Part shown: one piece after another, positions 54,820-63,589 of the stretch
Layout of the letters: every line of letters begins with the position of its first letter
Position numbering within the stretch: position 1 is the first letter of the stretch
Assembly: GCA_934647945.1 (NCBI GenBank)
Contig: CAKUFK010000001.1
Location: forward strand, 1-64,000
Direction of reading: 5' to 3'
DNA from: an uncultured Eubacteriales bacterium
Lineage (GTDB): Bacteria; Bacillota; Clostridia; Oscillospirales; Acutalibacteraceae
Length of the DNA stretch: 64,000 nucleotides
Program-made: the position numbers and the translations under genes
Notes under the pieces: model-generated
What the model saw: only the letters and a program-made list of their open reading frames with translations
Databases searched by the model: none
Told to the model about the DNA's origin: nothing

Positions 54820-55688
54820 CAGGAACCCTCCTTAATCATATTGAGAATCGTCTTCTTGATGATCGCCCCGGCCGTCTTGGGCGCCACGCGCCCCGGCAGG
54901 GACAGTGCCCAGATGGTCTTGATCTGCATCTCCGCCGCCGCGTTGAAATCCACGCCGCCCGGCCGGGAGGCCAGGTCGATCAGCAGGGTTTCCTTTTCCA
55001 TGCCCTTGAGGATATCCCGGCCGAACAGCATGACCGGCACGGTATTGAAAATGACGTCGAAATCCCCGGCGTCCGCCAGATTTTCGAGCTCCAGCGTTTC
55101 GCAGCCCGTCGACTTGGCCCAGGCGAGATCCGCAAACTTGCGGGCCGCCACGGTCACCTGCGCGCCGAGAGATACCAGCCGTTTGGACAGGGTGCGCCCT
55201 ACCCGACCGTATCCGGTGATCAGGCATTTGGCGCCGTCAATCGTCACCGGCAGCTCTTCCATTGCCAGCTGGATCGCCCCCTCCGCCGTCGGAACCGCGT
55301 TCATGACCGCCAGCTCTTCCCGCAGAAGATAATCTGAAATAACCAAACCGCGGCATTCGGCTTCTTTTCGCACCACGTCAGAGATTTTTCCCCCCACCAG
55401 GAATTGATCCTGTGCCATGCCGTTGAGCACCTGGTCGAGAGGGATCCGCATCCGGGAAAACGGGGCGTTGACCGTCGTACCGTCCGTCGTCACCGGCAGC
55501 GGCAGGATCACGCAGTCAGCGAGCGTCACCGCCTGGGCCGGATTGGTGCAGCCCGTGACGCAGGGCGGCAGATCGGTGCTGTCAAAGCCAGATGTGATCA
55601 CCTTGTATCCGTCCGCGGCCAGTAGCCCGGCCAGATAGGCGGAGCGCAGATCCCCCCCTATCACCGCGAAAGTGTCTATGTTGCGCAT
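54819..55688 (-). CDS. dpaA: Dipicolinate synthase subunit A
   Basis: 289 residues from MRNIDTFAVIGGDLR; this ATG is seven bases after GGAGGG, two earlier ATGs are too close. Nucleotide-binding segments TGYGRVGRTLSKRLVSLG, and LIDLASRPGGVDF and LPGRVAPKTAGAI, as in SpoVFA. Made in the mother cell during sporulation; the dpaAB pair is an operon. Confidence 0.95.
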   Translation of the reverse strand: MRNIDTFAVIGGDLRSAYLAGLLAADGYKVITSGFDSTDLPPCVTGCTNPAQAVTLADCVILPLPVTTDGTTVNAPFSRMRIPLDQVLNGMAQDQFLVGGKISDVVRKEAECRGLVISDYLLREELAVMNAVPTAEGAIQLAMEELPVTIDGAKCLITGYGRVGRTLSKRLVSLGAQVTVAARKFADLAWAKSTGCETLELENLADAGDFDVIFNTVPVMLFGRDILKGMEKETLLIDLASRPGGVDFNAAAEMQIKTIWALSLPGRVAPKTAGAIIKKTILNMIKEGS

Positions 55689-55847
55689 ATCCATACCCTC
55701 CATTATGTCTTCGTCCTATCCGGGTCTCATGTTCCATCCTATGAGGGTGGGGAGGGTTGTGTGAGTCCGCGGAAAAACGAAATTTTCCCCGCCCTCCTCT
55801 CTTGCTCTGGCCGGCAAAGGAAACTTTTATAAAAATAGAACATATGT

Positions 55848-55876
55848 TTGACAATGCGCTTTTTTTGGGGTATACT
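55848..55876 (+). promoter_or_regulatory. Promoter of the radical-SAM gene
   Basis: TTGACA, 17-bp spacer, TATACT: near-consensus sigma-A promoter, divergent from dpaA. Confidence 0.8.
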
Positions 55877-55908
55877 CTAGATAAACTTGGTATGGGGAGG
55901 ATAAAAGA

Positions 55909-57156
55909 ATGGCAGAGCTCCGTTTTCATAAGCCGCCCGAACGTCCTGAGCTCCTGCGCGTCATGCGGGAGGACGCGCGCTACGACGCGGCGTCCAGTTC
56001 CGACCCGGTGGCGGCCTGCCCTCCCGGATTCTTAAGCGGGGACATCCGCGCCAAGGCGCCGCCGCCCAAGGTGCCCAAGGTATTTTTGTCCAATCAATGC
56101 ACCTTCAACTGCGCTTACTGCGGCTGCCGGGCCAGCAATGGAGAAAAAACCCGCTACTGTGTCCAGCCGCGGGAGATGGCCCGCATCGCGGTGGGAGAGG
56201 CGGACAGGAACCGCCGCGGCGTCTTTTTGACGTCCGCCATCTATAAAAACGCCGATTACACAGAGGAACTGATCGTCGAAACCCTGCGTATCATGCGGGA
56301 GGAGCTGCGTTACCCGGGCTATATCCATGCGAAGGTGATGCCCGGAACCGACCCTCTCCTTATTGAAAAGGCCGGCCGCTACGCGGACCGGCTGAGCGTC
56401 AATATCGAGGTGGCCAAAAGCGAGGGCTATGCCAAAATCGCCAAGCAGAAGACCCGGGACAACATCCTTTCCCCCATGGCGGCGATCAGCCGCTTGATTT
56501 GGGCGAACAGGGAGGAAAAAAGCCCGTTCAAGCCCGCCTTCGCCACCTCTCAGACCACTCAGCTCATGGCCGGCAGCACCGACGAGGACGACCGGACTAT
56601 CTTGACCCTGTCCAGCGCGCTGTACCGCAAATACCGGCTCGGGCGGGTGTATTACACGGCGTTCCGCTACCGTCATCCCGCCGCCGGTTATGACCTCCCC
56701 CTGGTTTCCACTCCGGTCTGGCGGATTGGCCGTCTGTATCAGGCCGACCGTCTGCTGCAGCTCTACGGCTTTACCCCCGACGAAATCCTGCCGCCCGAAC
56801 ACGCCAGCCTGTCCCTGGACCTCGATCCCAAAACCGATTGGGCGCTGCGCAATCCGCAGTTTTTCCCCGTCGAGGTCAACCGCGCGCCGTATGAATCGCT
56901 CGTGCGGGTGCCGGGGATCGGCGACGTGTACGCCCGGCGGATCCTCCAGGCCAGGCGGCTGGGGAGCCTTGACCGGGATGCCCTGGTCCGTCTGGGAATC
57001 CCGATGAAAAAATGCCTGTATTTCATCACCTGCAGGGGGCAATACGCGGGCGGGCGGATGCTCGAACGGCCCGATCTGCTCCGGCTGCGCCTGGCGGCCG
57101 CGCCCGTTACCGCCTGCGAGCAGCTGCGTTTTGAAGACTGTATGGAGCCCCTGTAA
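55909..57156 (+). CDS. Radical-SAM protein of putative DNA modification/repair (TIGR03916-type)
   Basis: 415 residues with GGGGAGG before the ATG. Iron-sulphur motif CTFNCAYC (CxxxCxxC), then a radical-SAM barrel (VFLTSAIYKNADYTEELIVE, HAKVMPGTDP) and a C-terminal helix-hairpin-helix (LVRVPGIGDVYARRILQARR) for DNA. The family is usually encoded next to a uracil-DNA-glycosylase-like partner; none lies here. Not a classical spore photoproduct lyase, though repair of spore DNA is plausible from context. Confidence 0.88.
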   Translation: MAELRFHKPPERPELLRVMREDARYDAASSSDPVAACPPGFLSGDIRAKAPPPKVPKVFLSNQCTFNCAYCGCRASNGEKTRYCVQPREMARIAVGEADRNRRGVFLTSAIYKNADYTEELIVETLRIMREELRYPGYIHAKVMPGTDPLLIEKAGRYADRLSVNIEVAKSEGYAKIAKQKTRDNILSPMAAISRLIWANREEKSPFKPAFATSQTTQLMAGSTDEDDRTILTLSSALYRKYRLGRVYYTAFRYRHPAAGYDLPLVSTPVWRIGRLYQADRLLQLYGFTPDEILPPEHASLSLDLDPKTDWALRNPQFFPVEVNRAPYESLVRVPGIGDVYARRILQARRLGSLDRDALVRLGIPMKKCLYFITCRGQYAGGRMLERPDLLRLRLAAAPVTACEQLRFEDCMEPL

Positions 57157-57253
57157 AACCCGCCGGCCGCAAAACAGCCGAACGGGAGCCCGTGTCCCTA
57201 GCAGGCAGCCGGAACAGCCTTTTCCCCTTGTCAGGACAGCGGGCCGGCCTAGC

Positions 57254-57296
57254 AAAAACCGGCCGTCCGGAGGGAGTCTCCGAATGGCCGGTTTTT
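57254..57296. terminator. Bidirectional terminator between convergent genes
   Basis: AAAAACCGGCC and GGCCGGTTTTT around an inner CGGAG/CTCCG stem, serving the radical-SAM gene and pepF. Confidence 0.8.
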
Positions 57297-57345
57297 GGGT
57301 GCTGCCCCTATTGTGAACCGCCGTATTGCCAAGGGGAGGAACTTC

Positions 57346-59148
57346 TCACGCGAGCAGTTGTTCCATTTCCCCCACCAGATCCGCGAATTCCCGCAGGGCT
57401 TCCTCCACCGGGGCGGGTGTGCGCATATCCACCCCCGCGCGTTTGAGGGTTTCGGCCGGGTAATCGCTGCCTCCCGCGTGGAGAAAATCCAGATAAGGGG
57501 CAACATCCCCCCCGTCCAGTATCCGGCGGCTGATGGCCGCGGCCGCGGAAAACCCGGTGGCGTATTTGAAGACATAAAACGCCCGGTAAAAATGCGGGAT
57601 GCGCGCCCATTCCCAGTCCATATACCCGTCGATGGCCACATCCGGGCCGAAATAGGTCTCCAACAGGCGGTGGTAGACCCCGCAGAGGGTCTCGGCGGTC
57701 AGCGGCTCCCCCGCTTCGGCCAGGCGATGGGTTTCCAGCTCGAATTCCGCGAACATGGTCTGGCGGAATACCGTCCCCCGGAACTCCTCAAGGTAACGGT
57801 TGATGAGAAAGGCTTTTTCCCGCCGCCCCTCTTCCGTGGAGGCGTCGCAGCGGGAGATCAGCCCCCGCATCAGGATGTTCTCGTTGACGGTCGAGGCGAT
57901 TTCGGCGAGGAAAATCGGGTAGTCCTTATTGACATAGGGCTGGGTATTGGAATACTGTGTGTGCAGGCAGTGCCCCGCCTCATGCGCGAGGGTGAAGACG
58001 TCCCCGAGCTGTCCGGCAAAATTCAGCAGCATATAGGGGTGCACACCGTACACGTCCGTCGCATAGGCGCCGGTGGTTTTGCCCGGGGTTTCATAGACAT
58101 CCACCTTGCCGCCGGAAAGCAGATCCTCCAAATCCCGGATATACCCGCCGCCGAGCGGCGTGAGGGTGTCGAGGACCACATCCCGCGCCTGTTCATAGGT
58201 GTATGCCGTCTCCGGCATCTCCACCACCGGTACGTAGCAGTCGTAGATATGCAGCCGGTCCACCCCGAGCAGGCGGCGGCGCAACTCAAGATAACGGAAA
58301 TACACCGGCAGAGCGTCCCGTACGGCCCCGATCAATCCGGTGTAGATGGAACGGGGCAGGGCGTCGGCGAACAGGGCCGCATCGAGGCTGTCCGCATACC
58401 CCCTTGCCCGTGCGGCGAAAACATCCGCCTTCACCTGTCCGGCGTAGAGGGCCGCGATGGTGTTCCCCATCTTCTGAAAAGCGCCGTGCAGGGCGGCGAA
58501 AGCGTCCGCCCGCACCCGCCGGTCCCGGCTCTCCCGCATCCGGGCGAACAGGCCGTCGGTCAGCTTCACCCGGTTTCCGTCCTCGTCCTCCACCTCGCCG
58601 CGGTCGAGATCCACGCTGTCGAGCATGGAAAAAGCGTTGTCCATCGATTCGAGCGCGGGCGCCGCCATGGCGAGGAGCTGTTCCTCCCTGGCGGAGAGGA
58701 CATGGGCCCTGGACCGGATGACATTGTCGATCATATGGCGGAAATCCCGCAGTTCCGGACGCCGTTCAGCCACCTCCCGGAGCCGGACGGGATCGAGCGC
58801 CGTCAGCTCGGGCAGCAAAAACGCCGTCATCTCCTGGAGACGGAACAGCAGGGCCAGCGCCCGCTCCTGCATCGACTGGGCTGCGGGCGACGCATTGTCG
58901 AGATCCTGCAGCATATGGGCGTAGCCGTATACCTTTTCCAACCGCATAGAGAGCTTCTCATCGAGAAGGAGGCAGGACACCAATGCCTCTTCCTCGCCCA
59001 GCCGGCCGGCGTACGCCGCGATCTCTTCCCCCATCGGCAGCAGGGCGGCGAGATCCTGTTCCCATGCCGCCGGATCGGGATAGATGTCCTCCATCCTCCA
59101 TTTATACTCTTCCGGGATGTCCTCCCGGTTTCTCTGCGTCGTCTGCAT
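57346..59148 (-). CDS. pepF: Oligoendopeptidase F
   Basis: 600 residues from MQTTQRNRED. M3-family zinc peptidase with HEAGHCLHT, the third ligand in the following helix (EIASTVNE), and the C-terminal IPHFYRAFYVFKYATGFSAA pocket. Cleaves short peptides in the cytoplasm. Its start lies within the end of the glycosylase-like gene (47-base overlap), indicating coupling. Confidence 0.95.
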   Translation of the reverse strand: MQTTQRNREDIPEEYKWRMEDIYPDPAAWEQDLAALLPMGEEIAAYAGRLGEEEALVSCLLLDEKLSMRLEKVYGYAHMLQDLDNASPAAQSMQERALALLFRLQEMTAFLLPELTALDPVRLREVAERRPELRDFRHMIDNVIRSRAHVLSAREEQLLAMAAPALESMDNAFSMLDSVDLDRGEVEDEDGNRVKLTDGLFARMRESRDRRVRADAFAALHGAFQKMGNTIAALYAGQVKADVFAARARGYADSLDAALFADALPRSIYTGLIGAVRDALPVYFRYLELRRRLLGVDRLHIYDCYVPVVEMPETAYTYEQARDVVLDTLTPLGGGYIRDLEDLLSGGKVDVYETPGKTTGAYATDVYGVHPYMLLNFAGQLGDVFTLAHEAGHCLHTQYSNTQPYVNKDYPIFLAEIASTVNENILMRGLISRCDASTEEGRREKAFLINRYLEEFRGTVFRQTMFAEFELETHRLAEAGEPLTAETLCGVYHRLLETYFGPDVAIDGYMDWEWARIPHFYRAFYVFKYATGFSAAAAISRRILDGGDVAPYLDFLHAGGSDYPAETLKRAGVDMRTPAPVEEALREFADLVGEMEQLLA

Positions 59149-59551
59149 GCTTACCGCTTCCTTTCTTGGGATCATTCGAGAGATAAACCCCTTTTTGCCT
59201 CAAATTTTCCAGGCACTCCTCCAGATAGAGAGGGCCGTGCTCCGGATAGACCGGCCTGCGGCCGGCCAGCAATGCCATTAACGCCGTATCGATTTCCCGG
59301 GCCTCGCACCGCCGCCCACGATACCCCGGAGAGGCCCAGCACGGCTCGGCACGATAGCCTCGGCGGGCCATTTCCATCATCACCCGCAGATGATACAGGA
59401 TCAGATATTCGGGCGGATGGACGAATACATAATCCACCACCGCATGCTTTTTTCCCCAGGAGAGCCCCCGGAGCGCGCAGCATTCCCGATGCTGCCCGAG
59501 CAGCTGCGCCCGGGGCAGAAGGGGCAGCAAATCCTCGTGCCAAAGCCGCAT
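59102..59551 (-). CDS. Pyrimidine-dimer-glycosylase-like protein (TIGR02328-type)
   Basis: 149 residues from MRLWHEDLLPLLPRAQLLGQ with GGAAGGG upstream. The first 65 residues (HRECCALRG, WGKKHAVVDYVF) match the TIGR02328/Pyr_excise group related to T4 endonuclease V; the catalytic N-terminal threonine of the phage enzyme is not present, so activity is uncertain. The C-terminal part (DPKKGSGKHADD) is not conserved. Overlaps pepF. Confidence 0.75.
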   Translation of the reverse strand: MRLWHEDLLPLLPRAQLLGQHRECCALRGLSWGKKHAVVDYVFVHPPEYLILYHLRVMMEMARRGYRAEPCWASPGYRGRRCEAREIDTALMALLAGRRPVYPEHGPLYLEECLENLRQKGVYLSNDPKKGSGKHADDAEKPGGHPGRV

Positions 59552-59683
59552 CGATCCCTTCCCCCTTTTCCGGTAGTATGGCCCCGGAAAGGGCAAACCA
59601 AACATCCTGTGTCCGCATAAAATGGGTTGACAGGCCTTTCGGCCGCAGATGAATCCAATTCCAGAAAGGACAGGGATGGACAG

Positions 59684-60172
59684 ATGTATGGATATGACCG
59701 GGAAAAAGCGGTCGCCTATGCCCACAAGTGGGCCTACGGGCGAAACCCGGCTTATGGCGATTTTTCTGAAATGGGGGGCGATTGCACCAACTTCGTCTCC
59801 CAGTGTCTCCACGCGGGCGGGGCCCCGATGAACTACACGCCGACGTTCGGCTGGTTTTACGCGTCCCTGAACAACCGGGCGCCGGCCTGGACCGGGGTGC
59901 AGCCGTTTTACCGGTTTATCACCACCAACACCAAAGCCGGGCCATACGGGTGGCCGGCCGAACTGTCGCAGCTGCAGATCGGCGACGTCATGCAGCTCTC
60001 CTTCGACAAGGGCGTCAGCTTTGGGCACACCGCCCTGATTGTGTCGGTGGGGACACACCCCGATCCCGACAACGTGCTGGTGGCCACTCACAGCGAGGAT
60101 GCCGACAACCGGCCGGTATCCCACTGGTTCTACGCGCTGCCGCGGTTTCTGCATATCGAAGGGGCACGATAA
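59684..60172 (+). CDS. Amidase_6-domain protein, 162 aa
   Basis: Start at MYGYDREKAV, where the family domain begins; an earlier in-frame ATG adds only non-conserved residues. Contains AYAHKWAYGRNP, GDCTNFVSQCLHAGG with the presumed catalytic cysteine, and SFGHTALIVS with the histidine, as in the NlpC-like amidase family that acts on cell-wall peptides. No signal peptide, so it may act in the forespore/mother cell or be released by lysis. Confidence 0.85.
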   Translation: MYGYDREKAVAYAHKWAYGRNPAYGDFSEMGGDCTNFVSQCLHAGGAPMNYTPTFGWFYASLNNRAPAWTGVQPFYRFITTNTKAGPYGWPAELSQLQIGDVMQLSFDKGVSFGHTALIVSVGTHPDPDNVLVATHSEDADNRPVSHWFYALPRFLHIEGAR

Positions 60173-60262
60173 AAAACTATATGGCCCACCCGAAAGAGCC
60201 TCCGCCCTTTTCTCCGGCCGCAGAACACCGGGGGCGGTGGTTATACGTCTACGATTTTATAG

Positions 60263-60864
60263 CCACCCAAGCCCTCGGGGCAGTAGCCCCTTTATGTATG
60301 GCGTTGATTCAAAAGATTCCGTACCCGCCGACTTTCTTAAAAAGAACTCCGGCCTCGCCCCTGAAGGGCTCTCTATACGGACGGGCACTGGGGCCGGTCA
60401 CCGGCCATTGTGGCGTCCCACAATGGCCCTAAAAATCAAAATACCTGGGGGTTCCAAGGGGGCTCCCCCTTGGCGCCTCTTTCCCCGTTCCTACTCGATT
60501 AGCCTCGGGCAAATGCGGAAGCATTTGCGAGGGCCGGGGCAGGCCACGTATGATTTCGACGGCGTTCGACCCGGTCTTCTCGGCGCCGAGAAAGGAGGTG
60601 GCCGGCAGGCCAGACCCATTTTTGCATGGCGTGTTGGAGTTTGTCCGCGCATATAAAACGTTGTCCTAACGAAAAGGGATATCCAATGCGCGGCCACCCA
60701 CTTTTGCCCTTGGCGGCAAAAGTGGGCAAAAACGCCCCCGGGGGAGAACCCCCGGCCCTCCAGATTGCTGGCCGATTTTCTTTTTATGAAAATCGGCGTA
60801 AACGCCCGCACCTGAACCTACGCCATACAGAGAGGGGGCCCGAGGCCCCCGGGTGTCTGGGTGG
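60263..60864 (-). repeat. Structured repeat element E2 with inverted termini
   Basis: A 602-bp noncoding element, the inverted relative of E1. Inverted ends at 60263-60311 and 60813-60864 (ccaccca...tgggtgg). Hairpins matching E1 in order on the minus strand: GCCGATTTTC/GAAAATCGGC (60771-60797), GGGGG/CCCCC (60740-60753), CCCACTTTTGCC/GGCAAAAGTGGG (60697-60726) beside atgcgcggcca, and GGCCATTGTGG/CCACAATGGCC (60403-60428). Stem sequences differ from E1 but stay paired. An extra block of roughly 80 bp lies near 60480-60600. Confidence 0.75.
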
Positions 60865-60888
60865 TCATCATTTTATAAAATGATGACC
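60863..60888. terminator. 26-bp perfect palindrome between E2 and the TsaD paralogue
   Basis: GGTCATCATTTTA and its complement without a break; could end the leftward operon or mark the element edge. Confidence 0.5.
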
Positions 60889-60943
60889 AGATACATAAAG
60901 GGGCTGCCGCCCAAGATGGCTTCCCGGTAGAGCGGATTGTATC

Positions 60944-61894
60944 CTATATCCTTCTTTCTGAGCGGATGGCGGCGAGAAACGCGATTCCAGCGGCGTTATC
61001 AGCGGAATAGGACGGCGGCGCGAAAGCCCCGCCATACCGCGCTTCCAATCCGCGGCGGAGAAGGGTATTCGACATAACCCCTCCCGCGTAAAGGAGCGGC
61101 AGATCGCCGAACCGGCGCAGCAGCGCCGTTGTCATCCCATCCAGAGCCGCGAGCACGCTGCACAGGCAGAAGCGGGCGACCTCTTCCGGGGGATCCCCCC
61201 GGGCTATACAATCACGGCACTGATTTTCCACCCCGGACAGATGGCAGCTGCCATCCTCCAGCGAGGGCCGGGGCCGATAGACTCCACTGCCGCCGAGGGC
61301 CAGCCGCTCAAGGGCCGGCCCGGCCGGGAACGGCAGGCCCAGCATCCGCCCCACCCGGTCGATGAGCTGTCCGGCTTTCAAATCGAGGGATGTTGCGACC
61401 GTCTCACAGCGCAGCACGGTATCACCGTCCGGCTCAACGAGCAGGGCATCGGTTGTGCCGCCCGATACATGAAACGCCAGGAAGCGGCGGTCAAGCCACG
61501 CAGTCTTATCCGCTCCATACAGCGCCGCGGCCACATGGCCCTGCTGATGGGAAAAAGAGACGAACGGCGCCCCCGTCACAGCCGAAAGCCCTCTGGCCAT
61601 ACCGGATCCGGCCAAAAAGCAGGGCATATACGAACCCTCCGCCTGACGGGGACGGTCAGAGGCCGCCACCCCGTCGAGCAGCAAAGGCCGGCCGCCGAGA
61701 TCCTCCCGCAGCCGTTCGAGCACCTCGGGAAGCTGTCGGGTATGGAAAAATACAGCGTCGCTCTGCCGCAGGCCGAGCTCGCCTTCTTTGACGGGAAGCG
61801 GCCGCTTTACTTGCCAAATCACCCCCGCCCCGGCGTCGAACGCCGCAGCGGAGGTGGTATAATTGCTGGTATCCAGCCCCAGATACAATCCCAT
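60944..61894 (-). CDS. TsaD/Gcp-like paralogue (peptidase M22 family)
   Basis: 316 residues from MGLYLGLDTSNYTTS (an in-frame GTG four codons earlier is possible). ASKHA fold with the metal motif SHQQGHVAA (HxxxH), but the conserved SGGHT of true TsaD reads SGGTT, losing one metal ligand. It is therefore probably not the t6A enzyme but a paralogue of unknown role often placed near nusB in Clostridia. Confidence 0.8.
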   Translation of the reverse strand: MGLYLGLDTSNYTTSAAAFDAGAGVIWQVKRPLPVKEGELGLRQSDAVFFHTRQLPEVLERLREDLGGRPLLLDGVAASDRPRQAEGSYMPCFLAGSGMARGLSAVTGAPFVSFSHQQGHVAAALYGADKTAWLDRRFLAFHVSGGTTDALLVEPDGDTVLRCETVATSLDLKAGQLIDRVGRMLGLPFPAGPALERLALGGSGVYRPRPSLEDGSCHLSGVENQCRDCIARGDPPEEVARFCLCSVLAALDGMTTALLRRFGDLPLLYAGGVMSNTLLRRGLEARYGGAFAPPSYSADNAAGIAFLAAIRSERRI

Positions 61895-61912
61895 GGCGAC
61901 CGCCACTCCCCG

Positions 61913-62338
61913 TTATGGTTTCGGCTCTTCTGTTTCGGACACGGCTTCGCCTCTGCGGGCCACGCCGCCCAAGACGCCGTTGACAAAGGGGGCATCGTCC
62001 TCCCCGCCGTATTTCTTGGCGAGTTCGACCGCCTCGTTGATCGAGACGCTGACCGGGATATTCTCCTCATGCTCCATCTCGTATATCGCCAGCCGCATGA
62101 TGGACAGGGCCACACGGGAGAGGCGGTCCTTGTTCCACTTGCGTGAAAAGGCCGAGATGAGCGTATCCTCCTCTTCAAGATGGGCCGCCGCCCCTTCCGC
62201 CAGGGACAGGGCGAACGCGTCGCCCTCCACATCCCGGGATTCAGCGGCATTTTCCAAAATGGTGCCGACCGGCTCACCGGTAAAAGACATTTCAAACAAC
62301 AGGATAAACGCCAATTCCCGGGCTTCCCGCCGTGTCAT
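61913..62338 (-). CDS. nusB: Transcription antitermination factor NusB
   Basis: 141 residues from MTRREARELA. Helical NusB fold (LAFILLFEMSF, SRVALSIMRLAIYEMEH, SINEAVELAKKYGGEDDAPFVNGVLGG is the conserved C-terminal region, read here in parts). Acts with NusE on rRNA transcription. Follows the Asp23 gene as in Bacillus (yqhY-nusB). Confidence 0.94.
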   Translation of the reverse strand: MTRREARELAFILLFEMSFTGEPVGTILENAAESRDVEGDAFALSLAEGAAAHLEEEDTLISAFSRKWNKDRLSRVALSIMRLAIYEMEHEENIPVSVSINEAVELAKKYGGEDDAPFVNGVLGGVARRGEAVSETEEPKP

Positions 62339-62467
62339 ACACGTCACGCCTTTCTCAAACATCCGATTTTTCTCTAAAGACGACAGGAGGCGACACTCTC
62401 CGGTATGGCAAAGACCCTCCACATGCCTGCGGAGGGTCCGCGATCCCATCGTGACGCCGCCGCCCGC

Positions 62468-62833
62468 TCAGGCTTCGGCCTTTTCCTCGTCGAAAACGAT
62501 GCCGGCCACATGCACGTTGACCTTGGTCACGGGCTTGCCGGTCATCGACTGCACCGCAACTTTGACGCCGTGCTGGACCTCCCCCGCCACATCCTGGATC
62601 CGGACGCCCAGGCGGAGATTGACATAGACATCGATACTGGTCTCGTTTTCATTGTTGAGGACCTTGACCGATTTGGCGGCGGCGGAGCTGATCAGGCCCC
62701 GGATATCGGTGGGCCGCTGGGCCATGCTGGCCACCCCCTGCACCTCCAGCGCGGCGGTGCTGGCAATGGTGGCAATCACGTCTTCCGATATGATGCAGCT
62801 GCCCTCGGACGGTTTGTATCCCTTATCATCCAT
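62468..62833 (-). CDS. Asp23/Gls24-family protein (YqhY-like)
   Basis: 121 residues from MDDKGYKPSE with AAGGAGG upstream. Asp23 core: ISEDVIATIASTAALEVQGV, VYVNLRLGVRIQDVAGEVQ and VKVNVHVAGIVFDEE. Such proteins link to acetyl-CoA carboxylase regulation or stress; the place between spoIIIAH and nusB matches B. subtilis yqhY. Confidence 0.92.
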   Translation of the reverse strand: MDDKGYKPSEGSCIISEDVIATIASTAALEVQGVASMAQRPTDIRGLISSAAAKSVKVLNNENETSIDVYVNLRLGVRIQDVAGEVQHGVKVAVQSMTGKPVTKVNVHVAGIVFDEEKAEA

Positions 62834-62929
62834 GACGATGACCTCCTTGAATGATGGTATAGGCTTCGTGGGATCCACAGCGATCTGCAGGGAAGGAAAC
62901 CCGCGCCACGGCAAAAGATCCGGATTCAC

Positions 62930-62949
62930 CACATAACGGGCGTTATGTG
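62930..62949. promoter_or_regulatory. Palindrome at the asp23-nusB start site
   Basis: CACATAAC, loop gggc, GTTATGTG, falling on the first transcribed bases of the promoter at 62961-62988; either an operator or a 5' RNA hairpin. Confidence 0.45.
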
Positions 62950-62960
62950 ATTACCTGCCT

Positions 62961-62988
62961 ATTATACCACAAAGTCCGTCCAGGGCAA
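62961..62988 (-). promoter_or_regulatory. Promoter of asp23-nusB
   Basis: Minus-strand TTGCCC, 16-bp spacer, TATAAT. Separates vegetative asp23-nusB expression from the upstream spoIIIA genes. Confidence 0.65.
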
Positions 62989-62998
62989 CTCTTTTTTC

Positions 62999-63562
62999 TC
63001 ATTTTACCGGAACAATGTTGATATTCTGGGCCGTTATATCCGACTGTGAGGTGACGATCTCGGTGATTTGGACTGTATCCTGCATCTGAAGCCCTTCGCT
63101 GCGCACCACGATCTGGCAGTTTTTGTCCTCGATATAGACGACGCAGTCTGTAAACCCTTTTGCCTTTATCAGGCTCTCGATCTTGCTCTCCTGTTCGATG
63201 GCTTTTGTAACGGCTTCCACCTTGTCGGCCGCCTGCTTTTTGATTTCGTCGGTCGCCTTGACGTCGTTCATCATATCTTTGACGATATCGAGCTGCTCCT
63301 GCCGGGCATTCTCCCGGTTGAGCCGCGCCTGCACGAAATAGTCGGAGGGGTCCTCCGTCGTGCTGGTATCGCCGCCCGACACGGTCGAGGGGTTCCCGAC
63401 GTACTGGGCGTCGCCGAGGTTTTTATCGCTCGACGAGGTGCCGGTCCCGGTCGGGACCGTCGGCGCTTTGTTGGCAAAGTAATAATTCAGATACACCGCC
63501 AGCCCCAGCGCCACGATCAAGGTCGCCAGCAACACCTGTTTTTTACCGAAGATCCCACTCAT
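62999..63562 (-). CDS. spoIIIAH: Stage III sporulation protein AH
   Basis: 187 residues; the ATG at 63562 (MSGIFGKKQV) is nine bases after AAAGGA, one three codons earlier is too close. Membrane span VLLATLIVALGLAVYLNYYF, a Ser/Thr linker, then the YscJ/FliF-like ring-building domain (IESLIKAKGFTDCVVYIED). Mother-cell part of the SpoIIQ-SpoIIIA channel between mother cell and forespore. Confidence 0.93.
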   Translation of the reverse strand: MSGIFGKKQVLLATLIVALGLAVYLNYYFANKAPTVPTGTGTSSSDKNLGDAQYVGNPSTVSGGDTSTTEDPSDYFVQARLNRENARQEQLDIVKDMMNDVKATDEIKKQAADKVEAVTKAIEQESKIESLIKAKGFTDCVVYIEDKNCQIVVRSEGLQMQDTVQITEIVTSQSDITAQNINIVPVK

Positions 63563-63589
63563 CCCATCCATTCCTTTCGCCCGTAAAAT

